Origin: Halomarina litorea | GTDB lineage: Archaea > Halobacteriota > Halobacteria > Halobacteriales > Haloarculaceae | DNA length: 64,000 bases | Direction of reading: 5' to 3' | NCBI RefSeq assembly: GCF_024227715.1 | Contig: NZ_CP100448.1 | Coordinates: 2,625,655-2,689,654 of the forward strand | Shown: piece after piece, positions 1 to 8,603 of the stretch | How positions within the stretch are numbered: position 1 is the stretch's first letter | Layout of the letters: every line of letters begins with the position of its first letter | Translations under genes and position numbers: made by a program | The notes under the pieces: generated by a model | Seen by the model: the letters and a program-made list of their open reading frames with translations, nothing else | Told to the model about the DNA's origin: nothing | Databases searched by the model: none

Positions 1-291
1 CGAGACGCGCGTTCCGACCTGATAGGTCCGGAACTCCCAGCCCTCCATCGCCGCGAGCGCTCGCTCCGCGAACTGCTCGAAGCGGGTACACTCGCCCTCG
101 CAGACCCAGCAGTCCTCGGGGGTCGGCGGTTCGTAGGGGTCGTCCGTCGCCAGCGCGAACGAGACGCGCATGGCCTTCCCGCGCTCGGCGTTCGTGAGGC
201 CGAAACTGCGGTCGGCGACCAGTCGCCCGAGACAGGCGTCGCAGACCGGGCCGGTCGCCACCGCCCGTTCCGTCACGTCGTGCAGGTCCAT
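1..291 (-). CDS. pus10: tRNA pseudouridine synthase Pus10, N-terminal part (cut by window edge)
   Basis: Reading the minus strand from the ATG at 291 gives 97 open codons that run off the left edge. The residues show the archaeal Pus10 N-terminal zinc-binding arrangement: a CDAC pair at C17/C20, followed by LGR, and a CWVC pair at C61/C64. These precede what should become the THUMP-like and catalytic domains. Pus10 makes pseudouridine 54/55 in the T-loop of archaeal tRNA, a job TruB does in bacteria. The catalytic domain lies outside the window, so the call rests on the Cys pairs and their spacing. This is a small ORF easily missed because it is truncated. Confidence 0.82.
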   Translation of the reverse strand, partial: MDLHDVTERAVATGPVCDACLGRLVADRSFGLTNAERGKAMRVSFALATDDPYEPPTPEDCWVCEGECTRFEQFAERALAAMEGWEFRTYQVGTRVS

Positions 292-351
292 TAGCGTACG
301 TCAGGCCACGCCGCGCCTTTGGCCTTCGGATTGGCGGGTCGGCGGCGAGCG

Positions 352-1161
352 TCAGTCCGGTCGCTCGCCGCCACCCGCCGTCCGTCCATCGAAACCGGTG
401 TCGACCCGCCGTCCGCGCGCCCGGTCGCCCCGGAGGAAGGCGAGCGTCGTCGCCGAGAACGCGAACCCGACGGGCGCGGCGACGGCCGACGCGAGGAGGA
501 TACCGCCGACGCCCGCCGTGTACGCCAGCAGGGAGACGGGCACCGACACCACCGCGCCGACGACGAGGTACTTCACGAAGAACGCGAGGTGCTCGCCACC
601 CGCGACGGCGAGCCGGTAGCTCCGACGGAGTGCCGACCCGATGGACCGGTCCTCCGTGACGACGAGGAAGGGCGCGGCGTAGAACAGGTAGCCCGCGAGG
701 AGGAACAGGGGGACGCCGACGAGCAGACCGAGGATGCCGCTCGCCAGCGCCGCCGCCACGACGAGGAACCCGACCAGCGCCACCAGCACGGCGTACACCA
801 GCAGGTCGACGACGTACCGGCGGGCGTTGGCGACGAAGTCGTACCGGCCCGTCCGGAACGTCTGTTCGAGACTCCCGAGGTAGCCCGCCGCGAGCACCCC
901 CTCCGCGACGAGGGCGAACGGGAGGACCCACAGCGGACCTGCGACGGAGAACCCGTCCGGCGCGGGCGGGTTGACGAACGACCACAGGCCGACGACGGCC
1001 TTCGGGAACGGGAAGGCAACGTCGAGCACCCGGTCGCTCCCGACGGCCCTGAAAATCTGGCCCACCTGCAGGAGCGACCAGACGAACGGGACGACGACGA
1101 GGCCCCGGGCGGGGCGGGTGCGCTCCCACGAGTCCGAGAGCAGGTCGAAGAACGCGACCAT
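352..1161 (-). CDS. Polytopic membrane protein of unknown function
   Basis: A 269-residue protein starting at ATG 1161 (MVAFFDLL). I rejected longer upstream extensions because they are Ser/Arg-rich and would run antisense through the next gene. It has about six hydrophobic segments, with an Ala/Val/Leu-rich core at residues 20-245 and a short Arg-rich, charged C-terminal tail. There are no catalytic motifs. It is divergent from the DUF389 gene, with about 175 bases between the two starts. It resembles the many haloarchaeal multi-helix proteins of unknown role, and I cannot assign a function. Confidence 0.72.
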   Translation of the reverse strand: MVAFFDLLSDSWERTRPARGLVVVPFVWSLLQVGQIFRAVGSDRVLDVAFPFPKAVVGLWSFVNPPAPDGFSVAGPLWVLPFALVAEGVLAAGYLGSLEQTFRTGRYDFVANARRYVVDLLVYAVLVALVGFLVVAAALASGILGLLVGVPLFLLAGYLFYAAPFLVVTEDRSIGSALRRSYRLAVAGGEHLAFFVKYLVVGAVVSVPVSLLAYTAGVGGILLASAVAAPVGFAFSATTLAFLRGDRARGRRVDTGFDGRTAGGGERPD

Positions 1162-1336
1162 CTCAGCGGCCTCGCGGGGGCGAAGCGTTCGGGAGGGAGT
1201 CGAGAGCGGCGCTGGCCGGGGAGGGGCGGGGGACCATCTCTGCTCGAATCCCCACCGTCGAGTGACATAACCGTTCGGGACGGGAGGCGTTCTCCCGGCG
1301 GCAACGGTTTTCACGCCGGGTGGAGTTACCCACGCC

Positions 1337-2707
1337 ATGCGCTTACTGCAGGTGTCGGTGCCGACGAACCGCCGCGCGGCGGTCGAGTCGGCGCTCGACG
1401 ACCTCGACACGCGGTATCTCCTCGTCGACGAGGTGAGCCACACCCCGTCGCTGGTCTGTTACATCCCGGTGCCGTCGGGGGCGGCCGAGGGGGTGCTCGA
1501 CCGCCTCTACGACGCGGGACTGGACGAGGACGCTTACGCCGTCGTCACCGACGCGAGTTCCGTCAGGGGCGTCGACACTGACCGACTCACCGCCGAACTG
1601 GTCGAGGGGCCGCAGGGCGACCGGGGTATCTCCCACCCCGAACTCCGCGAACGGGCCGACGACCTGTGGCCCGACGGGAGCACCTACATCGCGCTGGCCC
1701 TCCTGAGCGCCGTCGTCGCCACCGCCGGCCTGCTGCTCGACTCGGCCATCGTCATCGTCGGGGCGATGGTCATCGCCCCGTTCGCCGGGACCACCCTCTC
1801 GGCGTCCGTCGGGTGGGTCATCGACGACTACGACATGATTCGACGGAGCGCCCGTGCGCAGGTCGTCGGCCTCGTGGTGGCCGTCCTGAGCGCCCTCGGC
1901 GTCAGCGTCGCCATGCGACAGGCCGGGTTCGTCCCGCGGATGCTCCAGATAACCGCCGCCGAGCAGGTGGGCTTTTTCATCACGCCGAGTCTGCTGGCGC
2001 TGGCCATCGCCATCTGTGCGGGCGCGGCGGGTGCGCTGGCGCTGGCGACTGACCTCCCCGTCTCCATCGCGGGCGTCGCTGTCGCCGCCGCAATCGTCCC
2101 CGCCGCGGCCGCCTTCGGCATCGGCGCGGTGTGGGGCCTCCCGCTGATGGCGTTCGGGGCCATCGTCCTCCTCCTGATGAACATCTTCTTCATCAACGTC
2201 ACCGCCTACGCCGCGCTGGTCCTCCTCGGCTACCGGTCGTCGGTGGTCCGGGACTCGCTCGGGAGCGTCGGCTTCGACCTGCGGACGGGAGTCTACGCCC
2301 TGCTCGCCGTCGCCTTCGTCGTCGTCGGGGTGGGGACCACCGCCGCCACCGCACAGCACATCGCCTTCGAGCACTCGGTCGGGACGGAGGTGACCGACAC
2401 GCTGGACGACGAGGCCTACAGCGGCCTCGAACTCCACGACGTCAGCACCCAGTACAACGACATGGGCATCTTCGGCGAACCGGAGACGGTGACCGTCGAG
2501 TTCGGGCGCAGTTCGGACCGCGACTACGCGACGCTCGCGCGGACGTTACAGGACAGCATCAGCGACCGCACCGGCCACCCGGTGACCGTCCGGGTGCAGT
2601 TCACGGACTACTCCGAGGCGACGCCGGTGTCGGCGACGCTCGACGCGCCGTCCGACCGCCGGGCACTCCGGGCCCGTTCGCCCGCCCTCAGAGCAGGAAC
2701 GAGATGA
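1337..2707 (+). CDS. TIGR00341 / DUF389 family membrane protein
   Basis: A 456-residue protein. The N-terminal soluble domain (residues 1-110) starts with a MRLLQVSVP strand followed by a Rossmann-like alpha/beta pattern, as in TIGR00341 proteins. A DUF389 hydrophobic domain of about six helices follows (about 120-345), with the characteristic small-residue-rich stretch around IVIVGAMVIAPFAG. A further soluble C-terminal region (350-440) ends the protein. The molecular function of the family is unknown and a transporter or sensor role is only guessed. The 3' end overlaps the convergent DUF1328 gene by about 20 bases. Confidence 0.85.
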   Translation: MRLLQVSVPTNRRAAVESALDDLDTRYLLVDEVSHTPSLVCYIPVPSGAAEGVLDRLYDAGLDEDAYAVVTDASSVRGVDTDRLTAELVEGPQGDRGISHPELRERADDLWPDGSTYIALALLSAVVATAGLLLDSAIVIVGAMVIAPFAGTTLSASVGWVIDDYDMIRRSARAQVVGLVVAVLSALGVSVAMRQAGFVPRMLQITAAEQVGFFITPSLLALAIAICAGAAGALALATDLPVSIAGVAVAAAIVPAAAAFGIGAVWGLPLMAFGAIVLLLMNIFFINVTAYAALVLLGYRSSVVRDSLGSVGFDLRTGVYALLAVAFVVVGVGTTAATAQHIAFEHSVGTEVTDTLDDEAYSGLELHDVSTQYNDMGIFGEPETVTVEFGRSSDRDYATLARTLQDSISDRTGHPVTVRVQFTDYSEATPVSATLDAPSDRRALRARSPALRAGTR

Positions 2708-2885
2708 CCGCGAGGACGATGAACACGAGCACGAGGATGCGCGCCGCCTCCATCGTCAACCCCGCGATACCGCCGAATCCCGCCAGCCCCGCCACGACGG
2801 CGAGGACGACGAACACGACGGCCAGCCACAGCAGGCTACCCGACTGGAGCGGCATGGCCAGCAGCGCCGGGAGGTAGGACACCAT
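2688..2885 (-). CDS. DUF1328 (UPF0391) small membrane protein
   Basis: A 65-residue protein from ATG 2885 (MVSYLP). It has two hydrophobic helices, at about 15-37 and 45-65. Between them lies a Gly-rich loop (GLAGFGGIAG) typical of the DUF1328/YtjA family. The family is widespread in bacteria and haloarchaea and has no known biochemical role. It converges on and slightly overlaps the DUF389 gene. A longer upstream reading to 2939 adds an Arg/Asp-rich segment not seen in the family, so I chose the internal ATG. Confidence 0.75.
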   Translation of the reverse strand: MVSYLPALLAMPLQSGSLLWLAVVFVVLAVVAGLAGFGGIAGLTMEAARILVLVFIVLAVISFLL

Positions 2886-3119
2886 CGTCAGGCCACCCCC
2901 CCGGTCCGCGCGGTCGGTCGGACGGTCCAGCACCGGCACGCCGCGATGTCGTGGGACATGCTACCCGAAATGGACACGATAGCGCCGGATAACCGTTGAC
3001 CCTGCAAGGGCAGAATCGCCCGTCCGTGGCTCCGCCGGGGCGTCCGCGCAACTGTCCTCTTCGCGGGGCGATCCCGTGCAATCGTCCCGAGTCCCGGACA
3101 GTCAGAGCGGTTCCGTCGC

Positions 3120-3126
3120 TTAACTA
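3120..3126 (+). promoter_or_regulatory. TATA-like element of the FNT gene
   Basis: TTAACTA lies 28-34 bases before the ATG at 3154, the spacing expected for a haloarchaeal promoter with almost no leader. It is the only AT-rich heptamer in a GC-rich upstream region. Position and composition are the only evidence. Confidence 0.4.
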
Positions 3127-3153
3127 AGCTCTCACCCACCGTACTTCGGCGGA

Positions 3154-3990
3154 ATGGCAACCGCGACCGAGGGGTCCGGGGACGCGACCAGCCCCAAGTC
3201 CCAACAGGACATCCTCACCGAGCAGATACACGAGGGGCTGAGCGAACTCCGCCGCCCCTGGGACGGGTTGTTCCTCTCGGGTCTCTCGGCGGGTCTCGAC
3301 GTGGGGTTCGGCCCCGCGCTGATGGCCGTGATGCTCACGCTCGCGGACTTCTCGTTCGCCAACGAACTGACGAAGGAGCTGCTGATGGCGAGCGCCTACA
3401 CCGTCGGATTCATCCTCGTCGTCCTCGGGCGCTCCGAGCTGTTCACCGAGCACACGACGCTCGCGGTCCTCCCGGTCCTCGACCGGCAGGCGTCCGTCGG
3501 CCAGCTCGCCCGCCTCTGGAGCGTCGTCTACGCCGGGAACATCGTCGGCGCGGTGCTGTTCGCGGCCTTCCTCGCCGTCATCGGACCCGCCACGGGCGTC
3601 ATCGAGCCCGCGGCGTTCACCGAGATCGCGACCGGCCTCGTCGAACACCCCTGGTGGGTGCTCGTCGGCGCGGGCGTCCTCGCCGGGTGGCTGATGGGCC
3701 TGCTGTCGTGGCTCGTCGCGGCCGGCCAGGAGTCCTTCACGCGCGTGCTGTTCGTGTTCATCTGCACGTCGGCCATCGCGCTGTTGCACGCCCCCCACTG
3801 CATCGCCGGCACCGTCGAGGTGGTGATGGGCGTCCTCGGCGGCACGGGCGTCGGTCTCGGGGACTTCGCGTACTTCCTCGTCTTCTCGACGATAGGGAAC
3901 GTCGTCGGCGGGACGGTGTTCGTCGCCCTCCTGAAGTACGGGCACGTCGCCCGGAGCGGGCCACGCACGGAGCGGCCCGCAGGCTGGTGA
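3154..3990 (+). CDS. Formate/nitrite transporter (FNT) family channel
   Basis: A 278-residue protein with six hydrophobic helices between about 40 and 265 and a hydrophilic N-terminal tail. FNT proteins are pentameric channels that pass small monovalent anions such as formate, nitrite, hydrosulfide or lactate. The family's central-pore region is recognisable as a His-containing segment (LHAPHCIAG) before helix 5. The substrate cannot be told from sequence. No formate or nitrite metabolism genes are adjacent. The next gene starts within about 50 bases and may be co-transcribed. Confidence 0.85.
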   Translation: MATATEGSGDATSPKSQQDILTEQIHEGLSELRRPWDGLFLSGLSAGLDVGFGPALMAVMLTLADFSFANELTKELLMASAYTVGFILVVLGRSELFTEHTTLAVLPVLDRQASVGQLARLWSVVYAGNIVGAVLFAAFLAVIGPATGVIEPAAFTEIATGLVEHPWWVLVGAGVLAGWLMGLLSWLVAAGQESFTRVLFVFICTSAIALLHAPHCIAGTVEVVMGVLGGTGVGLGDFAYFLVFSTIGNVVGGTVFVALLKYGHVARSGPRTERPAGW

Positions 3991-4039
3991 GCGTCGTGTG
4001 CGTCCCGCCCGTCGACACGGCTCCTGGAGGCGGTCGGTA

Positions 4040-4621
4040 GTGCAACTGCCCGGCCACGTCGGCCTCGTCCTCCTCGTGGTGTCGCCCGTCTGGTTCGGCC
4101 TGGTGACCCGCGAGGCGGTTGGCGTCACCCTGCTGGCCCTGCTGACGGCGATGCTCCCGGACGTGGACCTCGTCCTCGAGGCGTTCCTCCCCATCGAGCA
4201 CCACGGGGTGACCCACGGCGTGTGGTTCGTCCTCGCCGTCGGCCTCCTCCTCGGCGGCCTCGTGACGTGGTGGTACGTCTCGGGCGGGCGACGGCACTTC
4301 CGGCCCGGGAGCGACGCCCGCCACCTCCCGGCGCGGACCGTCTTCGCCGTCACCGCGAGCGCGTTCGTCCTCGGCGGGACGACGCACATCCTCGGGGATA
4401 TGCTCACCGCCCCCGACGTGGCCCCGCCGATTCGCCCGCTGCTCCCGCTCTCGGACGCGGTGGTCAGCTTCGACGTGCTGTGGGTGTACGACCCGGTCGT
4501 GAACTTCGGCCTGCTGGCGCTCGGCCTCCTCGTGCACCTCGCGCTCTGGCGACTCGCTCCCAATGGGACGACGCTCAGTCGAGTTCGGGGAAGTACCGGC
4601 CGTGGAAGTCGAAGGGGATAG
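4040..4621 (+). CDS. Membrane-bound metal-dependent hydrolase, YdjM/DUF457-like
   Basis: A 193-residue protein from GTG 4040 (VQLPGHVGLVLL). Another in-frame GTG at 3998 would add an Arg-rich 14-residue extension. Sequence features of the YdjM (LexA-regulated inner-membrane hydrolase) family are an N-terminal GH pair, an MLPDVD segment, HHGVTHG and THILGDM. These supply the conserved His and Asp residues thought to bind metal. There are about four membrane helices. The substrate is unknown for the whole family. The 3' end overlaps the convergent carotenoid oxygenase gene by 47 bases. A second, shorter relative lies at 41,862-42,404. Confidence 0.75.
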   Translation: MQLPGHVGLVLLVVSPVWFGLVTREAVGVTLLALLTAMLPDVDLVLEAFLPIEHHGVTHGVWFVLAVGLLLGGLVTWWYVSGGRRHFRPGSDARHLPARTVFAVTASAFVLGGTTHILGDMLTAPDVAPPIRPLLPLSDAVVSFDVLWVYDPVVNFGLLALGLLVHLALWRLAPNGTTLSRVRGSTGRGSRRG

Positions 4622-6020
4622 CGTGCGGGACGGCGGCCCGCGCCCGCTCCTCGAAGGTCCGACCGTCGAGGACGACGAGCCACGAGTGGCCCGCCCCCAC
4701 GTCGAGTTCCACCGTGAGGACGACGCCGTCGTCCTCCGCCTCGCGGTCGCTCGCGGGCGCGGGGACGAATATCGGCTCGCTGTAGTGGCGCTCTCCCTCG
4801 GCGGCGAACGCCGTCGCCTCGCGCGTCTCGGTGTCGACTTTCACCAGCCGACCGGGCCACTCGGTGACCGGCTGGTCGGTCCCCTGCGCGTAGACGTAGC
4901 GGTGGGGTCGACAGCGCACGGCGGGTGAAGCGGTCGGGAGGGCGGTGCCGTCGTGCAGTCGCTCGCGGTCGACCGACGCCCCGTCCGCACGGAGCGAGAC
5001 GGTGAAGCGGTCGAGCGACCCGCCGAAGACCCCGAGGTCGTCGGCGCGGAGGCGGGAGAGCGAGAGCGCCGCCAGCGAGGCCGCGTCGGGGACCGTCTCG
5101 AGGTCCACGACGAGGTCGTCGCCCGGTCGCGGGCGGCCCTCGCCCGCCGGCCGGGCGTTGCGCTCGTAGGCGTTGACGTGGTGGAACCCGAAGAACGCCT
5201 CCATCCGCGGTTCGGCGACGAGGCCACCGGTCCGCCGGTCGACGACGAGAAACCGGGTGCCCCGGTCGGGTTCCCAGCGGAAGGCGTCGACGAACCCGCC
5301 GTCGCTCCGGAGCATGTCCATCGGGTCCACGACGAACGGGAACTCCGTGAGGACGACGTAGTTCGGCGTGAGCGCGAAACTGTGCATGTACGCGGGTTCC
5401 TCGACGGGTACCGTAGCGACGTGCTCCCGACTCGTCGCGTCGACCGTCTCGTGGACGTGGTAGGCACACCGCCGGCCGAACTCCACCTCGAAGGTGACCA
5501 GTCGGTCGGTCCACGGGTCGCGCACGAGGTGGGCACACGAGAGGTGTCCGCTCGGTTCCGGGCCGTCGTACTGGACGTGTCCGAGGGTGTCCAGCGTCCC
5601 CGGGTCGAACTCGACCCGGCGCGGCGTCTCCGTGAGCGCGAGGTAGCGGTCGCCGAAGCGCTCGGCGACGATGTTCGTGTTGTCGTAGGCGGGCGCGAAC
5701 AGCGCCCGAAGGAGGTCGAGCGCCGACGCGCCGCCCGTCGCGAACCCGGTCAGGGGCTCGCCGTCCCACACCCGCTCGAAGGTGTCGGTCCGCAGGAAGC
5801 GGTTCCGGTACGTGACTCCCTCGCCGTCGAACCCGAAGCGGTGGAGCATCGCCAACCCGTCGAACCAGTGGTCGATGTCGGTCCCCCCCGCGGTGAACGA
5901 CCCCGGGCCGTTGCGGACGAGGACCCCCGTGAGCCACGCGGGGAGCGACCCCTCGACAGGGAGGTCCGTCGCCCGCTCCCGCGTGAGCGAGTGGAAGCCG
6001 AGTCGCTCGCCGGCAGTCAT
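4575..6020 (-). CDS. Carotenoid oxygenase (carotenoid cleavage dioxygenase family)
   Basis: A 481-residue protein, the usual length for the RPE65/CCD beta-propeller family. The four iron-binding histidines can be placed near H164 (SCAHLV), H213 (YMHSFALT), H280 or H281 (FHHVNAYE) and H473 (DFHG, close to the C-terminus). RNGPGSF near residue 36 is the family's usual N-terminal motif. Such enzymes split carotenoids oxidatively to aldehydes, including retinal from beta-carotene. In haloarchaea retinal is usually credited to the Brp/Blh membrane enzymes, so this soluble enzyme could act on other carotenoids. The start at ATG 6020 is preceded by a GGGGGGAG stretch. Confidence 0.88.
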   Translation of the reverse strand: MTAGERLGFHSLTRERATDLPVEGSLPAWLTGVLVRNGPGSFTAGGTDIDHWFDGLAMLHRFGFDGEGVTYRNRFLRTDTFERVWDGEPLTGFATGGASALDLLRALFAPAYDNTNIVAERFGDRYLALTETPRRVEFDPGTLDTLGHVQYDGPEPSGHLSCAHLVRDPWTDRLVTFEVEFGRRCAYHVHETVDATSREHVATVPVEEPAYMHSFALTPNYVVLTEFPFVVDPMDMLRSDGGFVDAFRWEPDRGTRFLVVDRRTGGLVAEPRMEAFFGFHHVNAYERNARPAGEGRPRPGDDLVVDLETVPDAASLAALSLSRLRADDLGVFGGSLDRFTVSLRADGASVDRERLHDGTALPTASPAVRCRPHRYVYAQGTDQPVTEWPGRLVKVDTETREATAFAAEGERHYSEPIFVPAPASDREAEDDGVVLTVELDVGAGHSWLVVLDGRTFEERARAAVPHAIPFDFHGRYFPELD

Positions 6021-6099
6021 GCTCCCCCCACGAGTGAGGGCGCCTTACCAGTTGCCACCGCTACTCGCGGAGGAGTGGGTACGGGGACCAGAGAACGGA

Positions 6100-6210
6100 C
6101 TATACGACCGCGTCGTGTTCGACTCGCGCGTGTTCGAGGAGTTCGTCGGCCGTCTCGAACACCTCGCCACAACTGCACCGGTGAAGGCCCTTCAGTTGCT
6201 CTGGTGGCAT
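6100..6210 (-). CDS. 36-residue C2H2-like zinc-finger microprotein
   Basis: The minus strand from ATG 6210 to TAG at 6102-6100 encodes 36 residues. Two cysteines (C12, C14) are followed by a hydrophobic/acidic helix and two histidines (H27, H32), giving C-x-C-x12-H-x4-H. This is a compact variant of the C2H2 finger: the EVFETADELLEHARVEH stretch has the Phe and Leu positions of a classical finger helix. A good TATA-like box sits at the leaderless distance upstream. Haloarchaea encode many such zinc-finger microproteins. The target (DNA, RNA or protein) is unknown. Confidence 0.66.
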   Translation of the reverse strand: MPPEQLKGLHRCSCGEVFETADELLEHARVEHDAVV

Positions 6211-6233
6211 ACCCTTGGGTTTGGCGCGTGATG

Positions 6234-6241
6234 GGTTATAC
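6234..6241 (-). promoter_or_regulatory. TATA-like box of the zinc-finger microprotein
   Basis: On the minus strand this reads GTATAACC, 24-31 bases before the ATG at 6210. That is the position expected for a leaderless haloarchaeal transcript, and it supports the short gene as real. Confidence 0.5.
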
Positions 6242-6325
6242 GTTGTGTAATCTCACGGAAAGTAGTACAGACGGCCAGCCACGAGCGGCGGAACCGAGCG
6301 ACCGGCAGGCTCCGGTCGCCGACAG

Positions 6326-6565
6326 CTATTTGAACCAGACCGTCGCGCCGGCCACGTCGGCGGGCGTCTCGACGGCCCGGTCGAGTCGGCCGGTGAACAG
6401 GTCGTAGACGGCGTCCGAGACGGTCACCTCGACCGACCTGTTGCCGTCGTCCGGGGCGACGGTGACGACGTACCTGGCCTCGCGACGGTCGACCCGACGG
6501 ACCACCCCCGACTGCCAGCCCTCGGCGGTCGGCGGGGGTGTCTGCGCGCGCAGTCGGTCGTACAT
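6326..6565 (-). CDS. Small acidic protein of unknown function
   Basis: A 79-residue protein from ATG 6565. It begins MYDRLRAQTP and ends in AGATVWFK. The predicted strand-rich pattern (GVVRRVDRREARYVVTV, then VEVTVSDAVYDLF) resembles a small beta-barrel, but I recognise no family. Codon use matches the neighbours, with strong G/C at third positions. It lies between the zinc-finger gene and the next hypothetical gene on the same strand, with about 50 bases to the latter's stop. Confidence 0.6.
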   Translation of the reverse strand: MYDRLRAQTPPPTAEGWQSGVVRRVDRREARYVVTVAPDDGNRSVEVTVSDAVYDLFTGRLDRAVETPADVAGATVWFK

Positions 6566-6614
6566 GGGACGGGGAGGCGACCAACGAGAAAAGCCGTGGC
6601 GGTCGCACGGGCGC

Positions 6615-7352
6615 CTATCCCATCGCCCGGTGGAGCGGGTCGCGCCACGCCTGCGCCGCGTCGTAGTTCGAGAACGTCTCGCGGACCCGTTCGCCGAGGA
6701 GCGTCTCCGCGTAGGCGTCCCGGTCGGCGACGTCGTCGAGCGACCCGAGCGCGTTCGTCAGTTCGCGCCCGTCGCTGATGGCGTCTTTCGCCCCCTCCCG
6801 GGTCGGCGAGGGGACGTAGGGCACGCTCGCCGCGAGCGTCTGGGCGTTGTCGCCGTAGGCGTCGGAATCGGCGATGACCTCGAAGACGGTGTCGTGGTCG
6901 GCTTCCGGCGTGCGGTCGACGAACCACTCGACGGCCGACGAGGGGTAGCCGAGCGCCTCGCCGTACTGTCGCTGGGTTCGCGCCCCCGGCGACGGGCCCG
7001 CCGTCCGGAGGAAGCGGGGGACCGTCTGCCGGTCGGTCCCGAGCAGGAGTTCGTACCAGATGAACTCCCTGCCGTCCTCCTCGACGGTTTCGACCGGGGT
7101 CATCACCCAGTCGAACCCGACGGCGTCGAGCGCTCTCCCCAGGTCCTCGCGCGCCAGCGTCGGTTCGGGTTCGACGACGTCCCACGCCGGAATCCCCTCG
7201 GCGGTGTAACACGCCGCCAGCCCGGCCATGGGCTTGACGCCGGTACCGACGGCCAGCATGTCGACGATGTCGCTGTTGGGTGCGGCCGGGCCGAGGTCGC
7301 GACCCAGCGCGAGCAGTCGTCGCGCTTCGGCCTCGGTCAGGCGACCACTCAT
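6615..7352 (-). CDS. Conserved-looking haloarchaeal protein of unknown function
   Basis: A 245-residue soluble, acidic protein from ATG 7352 (MSGRLTEAEARRLL). An upstream extension to 7478 is Arg/Pro-rich and was rejected. It is rich in Asp and Glu with no transmembrane segment or signal peptide. The recognisable pieces are only local, such as DMLAVGTGVKPMAGL near residues 30-45 and YGEALGYP near 135. No enzyme motif can be assigned. Its stop at 6615 lies about 50 bases from the start of the 79-residue protein, so the two may form a transcription unit. Confidence 0.6.
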   Translation of the reverse strand: MSGRLTEAEARRLLALGRDLGPAAPNSDIVDMLAVGTGVKPMAGLAACYTAEGIPAWDVVEPEPTLAREDLGRALDAVGFDWVMTPVETVEEDGREFIWYELLLGTDRQTVPRFLRTAGPSPGARTQRQYGEALGYPSSAVEWFVDRTPEADHDTVFEVIADSDAYGDNAQTLAASVPYVPSPTREGAKDAISDGRELTNALGSLDDVADRDAYAETLLGERVRETFSNYDAAQAWRDPLHRAMG

Positions 7353-7560
7353 ACCGGGGGCCCCGCGCCCGCGTCCGGGTGTCGGACGCGTGGCGATTCT
7401 GCTCGGAAGACGGCCGTGACAGTACTCGTATCGCTCATGAACGAAGGGCAGGACTGGACACTGATGAATGTGCTCCATGACTGAGCGGCGCCCGGACGGA
7501 AAAAGGCGGGGGGCTTCACGGAAACGAACGGGTTTTGTGGTCTCGGAAGCGCGACGACGT

Positions 7561-8382
7561 ATGGACGACTCCCTCCTGCTCGCACTCGTCGTCGGCGTCC
7601 TGCAGGGCGTCTTCGAGTGGTTACCGATATCGAGCGAGGGACAGATCTCCCTCTATCTCTCCGTGGTCGAGGGCTTACCTGCGAAAGCAGCCACCCAGTT
7701 CTCGCTCGTCCTCCACGCCGGCACCGCGGTGTCCGCGCTCGTCTACTACCGCGGGGAGGTCCGCGACGTCCTCGCGCGGATCCCCGAGTGGCGGCCCGCG
7801 ACGGCGTTCGAGCGGACGCCGGAACTCACCTTCCTCGTCGTCGCGACGCTCGTCTCGGCGCTGTCGGGGGCGGTCGCCTACACCGTCCTCGACGAACTCG
7901 TCTCGGCGCTGACCGGCGGGGCGTTCGTCGCCCTCGTCGGTGCACTCCTCGTCGGGACGGGCGTCCTCCAGCGCGTCGCGACGGGCGCACTGGGCACGCG
8001 GGAGACGCCCACCGCCGGGGACGCCCTCCTCGTCGGCGTCCTCCAGGGACTCGCCGTCCTCCCCGGCGTGTCGCGCTCGGGGACGACGGCGGGCGCGCTG
8101 CTCCTCCGGGGGCACGACGGCCCCTCCTCCTTCCGCCTCTCCTTCCTGCTGTCGATTCCCGCCGCCGCCGGGGCGGGCGTCCTCGTCCTCCTCTCGGAGG
8201 GGTTGCCGGCGCTCACGCCCACGGCGACCGCGGTCGCCCTCGCCACCAGCGCCGTCGTCGGCTACCTGACCATCGACGCGCTGATGCGGGTGGTCGAGCG
8301 CGTCGCCTTCTGGGGCGTCTGCATCGCCCTCGGCGCCCTCGCCCTCCTCGGCGGCCTCCTACTCGTCCTCGGCGGCGCGTGA
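7561..8382 (+). CDS. uppP: Undecaprenyl-diphosphate phosphatase family protein UppP (BacA)
   Basis: A 273-residue integral membrane protein of the BacA/UppP fold. The first signature is EWLPISSEGQ (residues 19-28) and the second is PGVSRSGTT (168-176). Together they provide the Glu, Ser and Arg residues of the active site. In bacteria the enzyme removes a phosphate from undecaprenyl diphosphate to recycle the lipid carrier. In archaea the same fold is expected to act on dolichyl diphosphate left after glycan transfer. The His of the bacterial first motif is Gln here. GlmU-like and GlmS genes follow about 560 bases downstream, giving a glycan-precursor context. Confidence 0.88.
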   Translation: MDDSLLLALVVGVLQGVFEWLPISSEGQISLYLSVVEGLPAKAATQFSLVLHAGTAVSALVYYRGEVRDVLARIPEWRPATAFERTPELTFLVVATLVSALSGAVAYTVLDELVSALTGGAFVALVGALLVGTGVLQRVATGALGTRETPTAGDALLVGVLQGLAVLPGVSRSGTTAGALLLRGHDGPSSFRLSFLLSIPAAAGAGVLVLLSEGLPALTPTATAVALATSAVVGYLTIDALMRVVERVAFWGVCIALGALALLGGLLLVLGGA

Positions 8383-8603
8383 GTGATCGCCTGTGCGGAT
8401 GGTAACAGTTCGAGGAGATTGTTAAATTGGAGAGATACTAACCGGTGGTACGGCTGGTACGTGGAACCTAGACGAGAGCGGGTCGCATCTCCCGACCGAG
8501 AGCGCGCGGCTCAGGGACGCGCGTGCGGTTTCGGCGGCCCTCGACGGCCTCGGTCTCCCCACTCGTCACCCTCCGGGGAGAGGAGACCCACGGGAAGGAA
8601 CAG

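Noticed and set aside
3124-5937. A 937-codon open frame on the minus strand
   Set aside because: It is antisense to the FNT and hydrolase genes and out of frame with the carotenoid oxygenase. Its composition is Arg/Pro-rich with no recognisable domain.
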